Below, in pieces: positions 51,636-59,245 of a stretch of 64,000 bases of DNA (positions are counted from its first letter, which is position 1; each line of letters opens with the position of its first letter). The DNA comes from Lachnospiraceae bacterium (lineage in GTDB: Bacteria; Bacillota; Clostridia; Lachnospirales; Lachnospiraceae), in contig JAFUFI010000019.1 of assembly GCA_017469945.1 (NCBI GenBank), forward strand, positions 1 to 64,000. The letters are read 5' to 3'. The notes below the pieces were generated by a model, which was not told the origin of the DNA, ran no database searches, and saw only the letters and a list, made by a program, of their open reading frames with translations. The translations under genes and the position numbers were made by a program.

Positions 51636-53711
51636 TACGGCGATTACCATTACTCCAACATCAGCGAAGATTGCTATCCACATATTCGCTATACCTAAAG
51701 CTCCGAGTACAAGACAGACAAACTTTACGGCAAGGGCAAAAATAATGTTTTCGTAGACAATCCTTAAGCACTTACGGGAAATCTTCATAGCAAGCGCAAT
51801 CTTCGCAGGATCGTCATCCATAAGTACAACATCCGCCGCCTCTATAGCCGCATCCGAGCCCATAGCACCCATAGCAATTCCGATATCGGCTCTTGAAAGT
51901 ACCGGCGCGTCGTTTATTCCGTCTCCTACAAAGGCCAGTTTTTCTTTTTTCTTCTTTGTATCAAGAAGCTTTTCAACTTCATCAACCTTATCTCCGGGGA
52001 GTAGCTCGTATCTTACTTCATCAAGACCAAGCTTGCTTCCAACAGACTCCGCAACCGCCTTAAGGTCTCCGGTAAGCATAACGGTCTTTCGGATTCCCGC
52101 TGCTTTAAGCTGTGCGATTGCTGTCTTACTGTTTTCCTTAACAACATCGGAGATCACAATATATCCGGCGTATAAACCGTCTACCGCAACATGAACTATA
52201 GTTCCGGTTGGAAGATTATCGGATTCGGCCCTTATACCGAGCTTTTCCATAAGCTTAATATTTCCGGCAGCCACCTTTTTGCCCTCAACCATGGCAATAA
52301 GGCCATGTCCGCTGATCTCTTCTATATCGGTAGCAGACAGCTCGTCGGTTATCTCATTGTCACCTACATTTTTACCGGCTTCTATATAATCAGTCGCATT
52401 TAAATCCACATTTTCCCTTAAAAATTCTCTATAAGCTCTCTTAAGGGATTCCGCGATGGGATGATCGGAGTAGCTCTCCGCAGCCGCTGCGTACTTTAAA
52501 AGATCATTATCCGTAAAATCTTTTGCGCCTGCTGAAAGCTTGCCTTCTTTAAGACTTGCGGCATATGAACCTTCTCCCTTATATGGATGCACGCTTGTCA
52601 CATCAAAAACGCCTTTGGTCAGTGTTCCCGTTTTGTCAAATACAACGATACCCGTCTCGGACAAAGCCTCGAGATAGTTGGATCCCTTTACAAGGATTCC
52701 TCTTGAGCTCGCCGCTCCGATTCCTCCGAAAAAGCTAAGGGGGATAGAGATTACAAGAGCGCAGGGGCAGCTGATTACAAGGAATGTAAGAGCTCTTATA
52801 ACCCAGGTACTAAGAACGCTTACGGCCCACTCTCCGGCCGGCATCCCGCCTTTAGAGATGAGTATGGCGATCGGAGGTATTACCGCCAGCGCCAGGGCCG
52901 CGTAGCAAACGACGGGAGTGTAATATCTTGCAAACTTAGCGATAAAGTTCTCAGATTTAGACTTTTTCATACTTGAATTCTCAACAAGGTCGAGAATCTT
53001 AGATACTGTAGACTCCCCAAAGGGCTTTGTTGTCTTTATCTTTATAAGGCCGCTTAAATTAACGCAGCCGCTTATTACGTCGCTTCCCTCAAATACTTCT
53101 CTCGGAACGCTCTCACCGGTTAAGGCGGCGGTATCTATCATCCCTTTTCCGGATATAACTTTTCCGTCAAGAGGTATCTTCTCTCCGGGCTTTACGACGA
53201 TCACATCACCAACGAATACTTCATCCGGGGAAACCTTGAAAAGATTCCCTTCCGAATCCTCCATATTGGCATAATCCGGTCTTATATCCATAAGGCCTAC
53301 GATATTTTTGCGGCTCTTTCCTACCGCTACAGCCTGGAAGAGCTCTCCTATCTGGTAAAAGAGCATTACGGCTACGCCTTCAAGGTATCCACCTTCCTCT
53401 CCCTTTGTAACTACTCCAAGCGCAAGGGCTCCGACGGTAGCTATGGCCATAAGGAAGTTTTCATCAAATACCTGTTTATTCCTTATACCCTTAAGAGCTT
53501 TCTTTAAAATATCCCCGCCGATAATAAAGTAAGGGACAAGATATAAGAAAAGAAGCAAAAAGTAGTATTTTCCAAAGAACTCTCCGAGAGCCCGAACTCT
53601 GTACGTATCCCCGTTCTTTCCGAGTACGATATGTTCAAATACCGCGAGAAGAGCTACCAGTACCGCTGAGATGATTATTCTTTTTAATACCTTTTTTTGC
53701 TTCTTAGTCAT
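51600..53711 (-). CDS. P1B-type heavy-metal-translocating ATPase (Zn/Cd/Pb type)
   Basis: A 703-residue pump. Motifs: TGES, the membrane SCPCALVIS (metal-binding CPC), phosphorylation site FDKTGTLTKG, SDHPIAESL in the nucleotide domain, GDGINDAPVLSRADIGIAMG and DVGVMVIAVLNAVRC in the last helix. CPC with a DxG in the final helix points to Zn/Cd export rather than Cu. It has no N-terminal metal-binding domain; a separate one is encoded just upstream. ATG at 53711 is chosen, with AAGAGG about 6 bases before it. Confidence 0.93.
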   Translation of the reverse strand: MTKKQKKVLKRIIISAVLVALLAVFEHIVLGKNGDTYRVRALGEFFGKYYFLLLFLYLVPYFIIGGDILKKALKGIRNKQVFDENFLMAIATVGALALGVVTKGEEGGYLEGVAVMLFYQIGELFQAVAVGKSRKNIVGLMDIRPDYANMEDSEGNLFKVSPDEVFVGDVIVVKPGEKIPLDGKVISGKGMIDTAALTGESVPREVFEGSDVISGCVNLSGLIKIKTTKPFGESTVSKILDLVENSSMKKSKSENFIAKFARYYTPVVCYAALALAVIPPIAILISKGGMPAGEWAVSVLSTWVIRALTFLVISCPCALVISIPLSFFGGIGAASSRGILVKGSNYLEALSETGIVVFDKTGTLTKGVFDVTSVHPYKGEGSYAASLKEGKLSAGAKDFTDNDLLKYAAAAESYSDHPIAESLKRAYREFLRENVDLNATDYIEAGKNVGDNEITDELSATDIEEISGHGLIAMVEGKKVAAGNIKLMEKLGIRAESDNLPTGTIVHVAVDGLYAGYIVISDVVKENSKTAIAQLKAAGIRKTVMLTGDLKAVAESVGSKLGLDEVRYELLPGDKVDEVEKLLDTKKKKEKLAFVGDGINDAPVLSRADIGIAMGAMGSDAAIEAADVVLMDDDPAKIALAMKISRKCLRIVYENIIFALAVKFVCLVLGALGIANMWIAIFADVGVMVIAVLNAVRCLRVRE

Positions 53712-53728
53712 AATATGCCTCTTACAAT

Positions 53729-53947
53729 CTAAAACTCGATCTCGCAATCGTCCTCAACCTTTTTGCAGGCTTTAAGTACTTCCTTCATAACATTTTTCTC
53801 GTTTACGCCTTCGGCAAACTCAACGTTCATCTTCTGAGTCATAAAGCTAACGGTAGCCTTAATGATACCCTCAACCGTATTTGCCGCATCTTCCATCTTC
53901 TGAGCACAGTTAGCGCAATCAACCTCAATATTGTATGTTTTTTTCAT
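53729..53947 (-). CDS. Free-standing heavy-metal-associated (HMA) domain protein
   Basis: A 72-residue ferredoxin-like metal-binding protein. The metal site is VDCANCAQ, and the acidic tail ends KVEDDCEIEF, a pattern seen in Zn/Cd-handling HMA domains. It is probably the detached N-terminal domain of the adjacent ATPase, delivering metal to it. ATG at 53947 is chosen because AAAGGAG lies 9 bases upstream. It is 17 bp from the ATPase start and shares the promoter and operator listed here. Confidence 0.92.
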   Translation of the reverse strand: MKKTYNIEVDCANCAQKMEDAANTVEGIIKATVSFMTQKMNVEFAEGVNEKNVMKEVLKACKKVEDDCEIEF

Positions 53948-53986
53948 ATCTGCAATCTCCTTTGAATTTAATATATTAATCTGAAC

Positions 53987-54006
53987 ATTTGAATAACCGT
54001 TCATAT
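53987..54006 (-). promoter_or_regulatory. ArsR/SmtB-type operator
   Basis: The core tgaataaccgttca has the TGAA-N6-TTCA half-sites of operators bound by SmtB/CzrA/CadC repressors, flanked by near-symmetric att and tat. It lies immediately downstream of the -10 element of the metal operon, where binding would block initiation or clearance. No ArsR-family gene is in the window. Confidence 0.72.
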
Positions 54007-54011
54007 GTATT

Positions 54012-54039
54012 GTAACATATAATGGCTCCTTGTCAATAC
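54012..54039 (-). promoter_or_regulatory. Sigma-A-type promoter of the HMA-ATPase operon
   Basis: On the minus strand TTGACA (54029-54034) and TACAAT (54013-54018 region) are separated by 16 bases. The consensus -35 element lies inside the loop of the hairpin at 54019-54053. The operator follows directly downstream, so this is the metal-inducible promoter. Confidence 0.7.
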
Positions 54040-54053
54040 CTCGGAGCCATTAT
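54019..54053 (-). terminator. Hairpin between aminotransferase and metal operon
   Basis: An 11 bp stem ataatggctcc / ggagccattat encloses a 13-base loop. It lies 30 bp downstream of the aminotransferase stop and probably ends that operon's transcript, although the T-run is weak. The loop holds the -35 element of the next promoter. Confidence 0.6.
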
Positions 54054-54084
54054 TAATTAGTAATATTTCTCTTTTAATGATATG

Positions 54085-55185
54085 CTATCCCCTGTACGCA
54101 TTTACCTTATCGATAACAAGCGAAACCTCTTCGTCAGTCATCTCGGGGAACAAAGGAAGCGTTACGCAGTGGGCCGCAAGGTCTTCGGCATTGGGGCAAT
54201 CTCCCTTCTTGTATCCGAGATCAGCATACGCTTTCTGTAGATGGCAGGGAACAGGATAATGTCTGTTGCACTCTATGTCATTATCCGCCATATACTTAAC
54301 AAGTTTTTCCGGATCCCCCGCCGCCTTTACTTCGAAAAGGTGGAAAACGGGAGATGTGTTCTCGGGATGGCGCTGAAGGGTAATAAGAGGATTATTAATC
54401 TCTCTCATATATCTTTCTCCGATTTCTCTGCGCCTTTTTGTCCATTCGGGGAGGTAGCTTAAAGAAACGGAAAGCACAGCCCCCTGCATTCCTTCAAGTC
54501 TGTAATTGTAGCCTATCATCTCATGATAATATCTGATATTACAGCCCTGGTTCTTCATTACATTTATGTATTCATCATACTTTTTTTCTTTTGTGGAAAC
54601 CGCTCCGCCCTCTCCGAAAGCGTAGAGATTTTTACCGGGATAAAATGAAAAGCATCCGAGGTCTCCTAACGTTCCGACCATCTTTCCCTCGTAGAGCGCG
54701 CCGTGGGCCTGTGCGCAGTCCTCGACAACAAAAAGTCCGTACCTGTCTGCGATCTTTTTAATCTCCCCGAACTCGAAGGGCTGTCCGTAAAGATGAACTC
54801 CGATTATAGCCTTGGTCTTCGGCGTAATCTTTTTTTCCACGGACGCGGGATCTATTTCCCAGATATCTGCCGTACAGTCCGCAAAAACAGGAGTCGCCCC
54901 CGTATAGGTTACGCCCCATGCCGTTGCGATGTAGGTATTTGCAGGTACGATAACCTCATCCCCGGGTCCGATTCCTAGGGCGGCAAGAGCGCAGTGAAGA
55001 GCGCTTGTTCCGTTGTTTACTCCCTGTACGTAAGGGACTCCAAGATAGTCCGCAAATTCCTTATCGAACTTATCCGCATACTTTCCGCCGGAAAAGGCAG
55101 TCTCCTCGCAAACATTTTTTATAGCCTGCAAGTACTCGACTTCATGTTTTTTATAATCTCTTGTAAGATCAATTCTTTTCAGCAT
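54085..55185 (-). CDS. DegT-family sugar aminotransferase (FdtB/QdtB-like)
   Basis: A 366-residue PLP enzyme. Motifs: GVNNGTSALHCALAALG, PGDEVIVPANTYIATAWGV, VHLYGQP, VVEDCAQAHGA and the PLP-Lys in FSFYPGKNLYAFGEGG. The LYGQ and KNLYAFGEGG style fits enzymes that aminate dTDP-3-keto-6-deoxy sugars (FdtB/QdtB), but a 4-aminotransferase is possible. It overlaps the upstream GT2 gene by 17 bp. No FdtA-type isomerase is visible in the window. Confidence 0.85.
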   Translation of the reverse strand: MLKRIDLTRDYKKHEVEYLQAIKNVCEETAFSGGKYADKFDKEFADYLGVPYVQGVNNGTSALHCALAALGIGPGDEVIVPANTYIATAWGVTYTGATPVFADCTADIWEIDPASVEKKITPKTKAIIGVHLYGQPFEFGEIKKIADRYGLFVVEDCAQAHGALYEGKMVGTLGDLGCFSFYPGKNLYAFGEGGAVSTKEKKYDEYINVMKNQGCNIRYYHEMIGYNYRLEGMQGAVLSVSLSYLPEWTKRRREIGERYMREINNPLITLQRHPENTSPVFHLFEVKAAGDPEKLVKYMADNDIECNRHYPVPCHLQKAYADLGYKKGDCPNAEDLAAHCVTLPLFPEMTDEEVSLVIDKVNAYRG

Positions 55186-55900
55186 CTTCCGCTTTAAACC
55201 TTCTTTTTAACATTTTTATACGCCTAAGATAATTCTTAATCGTCTTTCCTACGTTAACGGTTGTATTGTAATCTTCAACCCATTCAACGGGCATATCCTC
55301 GATCTCCATACCGGCTCTCTCGGCCCTAAGGAGCATCTCAACCGTATAGAACCATCCCTTGTCGTCGGAACATTTTTCCACAAGCTCCTTCGCGGCTTTT
55401 GTCCTTAAAAAGGTAAATCCGCAAAGAGCGTCCGTAGCCTTCATCCCAAGGTAATGCTTTAAGATAAAGACAAGCCCGGCAGAAGTAATTTTTCTATACC
55501 ACTTACGTCCCTTTGTATCGGAAGCTTTGGAAAATCTGGAGCCGTTGACATACTGCAGGGACTCTCTTTCTTCAAACATCTCTATCATCTTTGAAAGATA
55601 CTTTAAGTCCGTCGACAGGTCGATATCCATATATCCTACTATATCCGTATCGGCAGCAAGTACGCCTGTCTTAAAGGCTATTCCCACGCCTCTTTCTTCG
55701 ATACGAAGGTAGGAAACCTCTTCGTATTTTTCGGAAAGCGCCTTCCCGATTTCCGGTGTATCGTCATCCGAACCGTTGTCTACGATAACCATTCTGCAAG
55801 GAATCTGTACGTTCTTTCTTACATACTCCACGCATCTGTCTATACCGGATTCCAGGCGTAAATGTTCATTTAATACAGGAAATAAAATAGTAAGTTCCAT
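55169..55900 (-). CDS. Glycosyltransferase family 2 (dolichyl-phosphate-glucose synthase-like)
   Basis: A 243-residue GT-A enzyme. It begins LTILFPVLNEHLRLE, has VIVDNGSDDDTPEI and the metal-binding MDIDLSTD (~93), and later TDALCGFTFLRTKAAKEL. This fits soluble polyprenyl-phosphate glycosyltransferases of the DPM1/ALG5 group, but no membrane helix is present. Its start overlaps the stop of the preceding GT2 as TAATG, suggesting coupled translation and joint action. Confidence 0.85.
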   Translation of the reverse strand: MELTILFPVLNEHLRLESGIDRCVEYVRKNVQIPCRMVIVDNGSDDDTPEIGKALSEKYEEVSYLRIEERGVGIAFKTGVLAADTDIVGYMDIDLSTDLKYLSKMIEMFEERESLQYVNGSRFSKASDTKGRKWYRKITSAGLVFILKHYLGMKATDALCGFTFLRTKAAKELVEKCSDDKGWFYTVEMLLRAERAGMEIEDMPVEWVEDYNTTVNVGKTIKNYLRRIKMLKRRFKAEDAEKN

Positions 55901-56838
55901 TATTTTTCGTGCCCAACCTTTTCAACCGAGGATACTAAATAGTTTTGCTTTTTAAATATCAGATTTATCATTGTGGACATATACTTTAAAAGGATCGTAA
56001 GGAGCAAAAATATTCCAAAAAATCCGAAGGAAATAAAGCTTATAAGGGATGTCCAGCCCTCGATTGCCGATCTGTTTCGTATATAATCGACAAGCGCATA
56101 AATAAGGAGTCCGACGGTTGATAAAAGGAAAAATCCGCTTAAAACCATAGATATTCTCTCAAGGAAATTGGTAAAGTATATGAAAGAATCCATAGCGAGA
56201 GTCATCCTCTCGTATGTCTGCTTCTCTCTTCTTACCTTCTTTCCGGGTATCGGAGTGTAGAAAATCCTCTTTGTGTTTAGTCCGCAGCCTGAATATACAG
56301 CCTTTCTGTAGGGAATATAGTCTCCCATCGACTTTATCCTGTTGATAGCGCGCCTTGATACGATCCTGAAGGTCTCTGTTCCGATCTCGGTATGGCTTTT
56401 ACTGAAGCTGTTAAAGATTCCGTAGAAGGCCTTAGAGGCAAGCCTGCTGCCCTTTGAATCCGAAACAGCAACTATATCGTGCCCCTCGGTAAGAAGGTCG
56501 TAAGCTCTCTTAATCTCATCCGTTTCATAATTGACTATACAGGTATCAAACTCGTAAACAAAATCACCGATGGCAATATCTCTTCCGGCATTCATAGAAG
56601 CCTCAAGGCCCTGATAATTCTCCATTTTTACAATGGAAATCATACCGCCGAAGGAGTTTGTACTTGCAACTTCCTTAATCTTGGATACAGTTTCGTCATC
56701 GCTCTTGTCGTCAACAAAGACAGCCTCGTAATGTTCAAAGCTCTCCTCAACCTTCGGAAGAACGCTTGTCATAAACTCTTCGATATTTTCTTCGTCATTG
56801 TAGAGATATACTACAACTGATACAAACTTTTTTTCCAT
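55900..56838 (-). CDS. Glycosyltransferase family 2 with C-terminal membrane helices
   Basis: A 312-residue protein. A GT-A-like domain (VSVVVYLYNDEENIEEF, VFVDDKSDDETVSKI, ~residues 1-225) is followed by two helices near residues 235-258 and 272-295, as in GtrB. The position of the DxD metal motif reads YEFDTCIVNY, so the second Asp is missing and metal binding may be altered. AAGGAATCAAA precedes the ATG. It could pair with the neighbouring soluble GT2 or be a catalytically changed relative. Confidence 0.75.
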   Translation of the reverse strand: MEKKFVSVVVYLYNDEENIEEFMTSVLPKVEESFEHYEAVFVDDKSDDETVSKIKEVASTNSFGGMISIVKMENYQGLEASMNAGRDIAIGDFVYEFDTCIVNYETDEIKRAYDLLTEGHDIVAVSDSKGSRLASKAFYGIFNSFSKSHTEIGTETFRIVSRRAINRIKSMGDYIPYRKAVYSGCGLNTKRIFYTPIPGKKVRREKQTYERMTLAMDSFIYFTNFLERISMVLSGFFLLSTVGLLIYALVDYIRNRSAIEGWTSLISFISFGFFGIFLLLTILLKYMSTMINLIFKKQNYLVSSVEKVGHEK

Positions 56839-56847
56839 TTTGATTCC

Positions 56848-57996
56848 TTATACCAAATATTCGTCGAGATCGTATATCGTATTTATCTTTCCGGATAAAA
56901 CGCTTATAAACGTCGGTTCTCCATTTTTGCCCGGTCCGCCGGTATGAACCCTAATAGCCGTGGGCCTCGAGTCATCAACCTCTGAAGTCTTTAAGATAGG
57001 CTTCATAGAAAAAAGAGATTTCTTATAACTAAATCCGTACTCGTCTTTTATATACTTTTTTGCAAGATGGGACATATACTCCCACACAGGCTCCGGTCTG
57101 TACTTACAAAAATCACAGTTACCCATCTGCCCCGCTTTACAAAACTCCCCGGCTCTGTCTCTGCATCCAAAGGCCGGCTGCTTTTCGTAGGAAACTTCAT
57201 GGGGCGTAAAGGTTACGGACGTAAGGGAGTGGTCACCTGTCTGTCCGAAAGGCATGAGCGAAAAGAAAGGTCCGTCCATTACGGTAAGTCCGAGATCCTT
57301 CATATTTTCGGATACATCGCAAAGTATTATCTCGCAAAGCTCGTACTTTATATTAAAACTCTCCTCCGGAACTACCTTTGATATTATCTCGTTGACGGAG
57401 GCGTAGGTGGCATTAAGTAAAAACTTCGTATAATACTCATTTCCTTCCCCGTCTTTTACGATATATTCATCCCCCTCCCTTTTTACATCGCAAACGGGAG
57501 TTTTGTATTTGATCACTATATTCTCGTATTTTGAGATGTCTTTAAGCATTCCATCTCGCAAATTCTTCGCGTCGTAGGTATATTCTTCCGTAAGAAAAGC
57601 TCCGTCGCACATCCCGGGTTTAAAGTATTTTGAAGCCGAAACCTCCTCGCACTTTATCCCTGCAGCCCTGCAAAAGCTCATAAACTGCTCCGCATTTGTC
57701 CAGCTGAAATTTGCGGATGTGGCATATATTTGTTTGAAATCCTTGTTTATACAGTAGTCATAATCTTCACAGAATCTTCTGAAATATCCCGCGGACTTCA
57801 TCGCCGTTGTAAGGCTTCTGGGATAATGATACCCCATATGCACCCTCGCCTGGTTTACGTAGGTCGCCCTCGTAAAAGCCTCCGGCTCCTTTTCAAGGAC
57901 GCAAACCGAAAGCCCCTTAGAGCCGCAGTAAAGCGCGCTGTATAGTCCGTAGATTCCTGCGCCGATTATGATCCTGTCATACTCTCTTTTAAGCAT
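56848..57996 (-). CDS. FAD-dependent oxidoreductase (DAO family)
   Basis: A 382-residue flavoprotein. The dinucleotide motif is IIIGAGIYGLYSALY at the N-terminus, with YVNQARVHMGYHYPRS (~45-60) resembling the substrate loop of D-amino-acid-oxidase-like proteins. A Cys cluster, GNCDFCKYRP at ~residue 290, is unusual for the family and looks like a possible metal or disulfide site. Homologous enzymes occur in sugar clusters; the substrate is not predictable. It lies 10 bp upstream of the GT2 gene and 51 bp after the PseC-like gene, so it is in the same operon. Confidence 0.82.
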   Translation of the reverse strand: MLKREYDRIIIGAGIYGLYSALYCGSKGLSVCVLEKEPEAFTRATYVNQARVHMGYHYPRSLTTAMKSAGYFRRFCEDYDYCINKDFKQIYATSANFSWTNAEQFMSFCRAAGIKCEEVSASKYFKPGMCDGAFLTEEYTYDAKNLRDGMLKDISKYENIVIKYKTPVCDVKREGDEYIVKDGEGNEYYTKFLLNATYASVNEIISKVVPEESFNIKYELCEIILCDVSENMKDLGLTVMDGPFFSLMPFGQTGDHSLTSVTFTPHEVSYEKQPAFGCRDRAGEFCKAGQMGNCDFCKYRPEPVWEYMSHLAKKYIKDEYGFSYKKSLFSMKPILKTSEVDDSRPTAIRVHTGGPGKNGEPTFISVLSGKINTIYDLDEYLV

Positions 57997-58047
57997 TTAC
58001 TTCTCCGCGCTCTTAGTAGTAAGGGGCAGTTCCCTCATCAGAGCGTA

Positions 58048-59244
58048 TTATTTCGCATATGCGGCTGCAACCTTTGTAACGGCTGCAATAACATCCTCTA
58101 CGTCCTCATCCGTAAGGCGAGGGTAAAGAGGAATACTCATAATTCCCTTATAAACCTCCTCGGCATTGGGGCAAAGTCCCTTCTCGTATCCGAGGTGACG
58201 ATAGTAGGGAAACCAGTAAACAGGTACGTAGTGAACCTGGCACTGTACATTCTCCGCACTCATAGCATCAAAAAATTCGCGTCTTGTGCAGGAGAGCTTA
58301 TCAAAGTCGAGTCTGATGATATAAAGGTGTCTGCAGGTATCGGACTCGGGAATCTCCTTTTGAACGATGATTCCGGGGACCTTACTGAAGGCCTCATTAT
58401 ATCTCTCTACAATCTCCTTACGTCTTTTCTTGAACTCTTCAATCCTTCCCATCTGGCTGATAAGGAGAGCCGCCTGGAAGTCGGTCATACGATAATTATA
58501 ACCAAGGGATATCTGCTCATAATACCAGGGGCCTTCATGAGGAGCATCCTCAAAGAGCTCGTCTTCGTGGGTAATTCCGTGGGTATGGGCAAGGACAAGC
58601 TTCTTGTAAAGCTCATCATCACCCGTAAGGATTGCACCTCCTTCACCGGCGGTTACCGTCTTTACCGGATGGAAGGAGAAAGTTGTCATATCCGCGATAG
58701 AGCCCACCATCTTTCCTTCGTAGGCTGTACCGATAGAGTGGGCAGCATCCTCTATTAAGATAAGTCCGTGCTTTTCGCAGATTGCTTTAATCTCATTAAG
58801 TTCTACTGCCTGTCCCGTAAAATCTACGGCAACTACGGCTTTGGTCTTGTCTGTAATATGTGCCTCGATGCTTGCGGGATCGATATTGTAAGTCTCGGGG
58901 TTAATATCCGCAAATACAGGTCTTGCTCCGCAGTAGAGAGCGCAATTGGCGCTTGCCGCAAAGGTAAGAGGAGTTGTAATAACCTCATCTCCCGGGCCTA
59001 CACCGGCCGCGATGCATGCGCAGTGGAGAGCTGCCGTACCGTTTGAACAAACGACAGCATGCTTAGCTCCCGTGTACTTTTCAAGAAGCCTTTCAGCCTC
59101 CTCTACTTTAGGTCCGCAGGTAATAAGGGGACCGGTAAGGACCTTTGCAACAACCTTCGCATCCTCCTCGGAAATCCACTGCCTTCCGTAGCAAATCTTT
59201 TCTTTTCTGACAGGCTCGCCGCCTAAAATCGCAAGTTTTTCCAT
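58048..59244 (-). CDS. pseC: PseC-like UDP-4-amino-sugar aminotransferase
   Basis: A 398-residue DegT-family enzyme. The family features GPLITCGPKVEEAE, TPLTFAASANCALYCGA, VDFTGQ, LIEDAAHSIGT and the PLP-Lys in FSFHPVKTVTAGEGG are all present. PseC aminates UDP-4-keto-6-deoxy-altrosamine-type sugars made by a 4,6-dehydratase. PseB is not present here, but the CapD-type dehydratase at 18910 could supply a related substrate. AAGGAAGG precedes the ATG; dnaE ends 2 bp upstream. Confidence 0.88.
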   Translation of the reverse strand: MEKLAILGGEPVRKEKICYGRQWISEEDAKVVAKVLTGPLITCGPKVEEAERLLEKYTGAKHAVVCSNGTAALHCACIAAGVGPGDEVITTPLTFAASANCALYCGARPVFADINPETYNIDPASIEAHITDKTKAVVAVDFTGQAVELNEIKAICEKHGLILIEDAAHSIGTAYEGKMVGSIADMTTFSFHPVKTVTAGEGGAILTGDDELYKKLVLAHTHGITHEDELFEDAPHEGPWYYEQISLGYNYRMTDFQAALLISQMGRIEEFKKRRKEIVERYNEAFSKVPGIIVQKEIPESDTCRHLYIIRLDFDKLSCTRREFFDAMSAENVQCQVHYVPVYWFPYYRHLGYEKGLCPNAEEVYKGIMSIPLYPRLTDEDVEDVIAAVTKVAAAYAK

Positions 59245-59245
59245 A

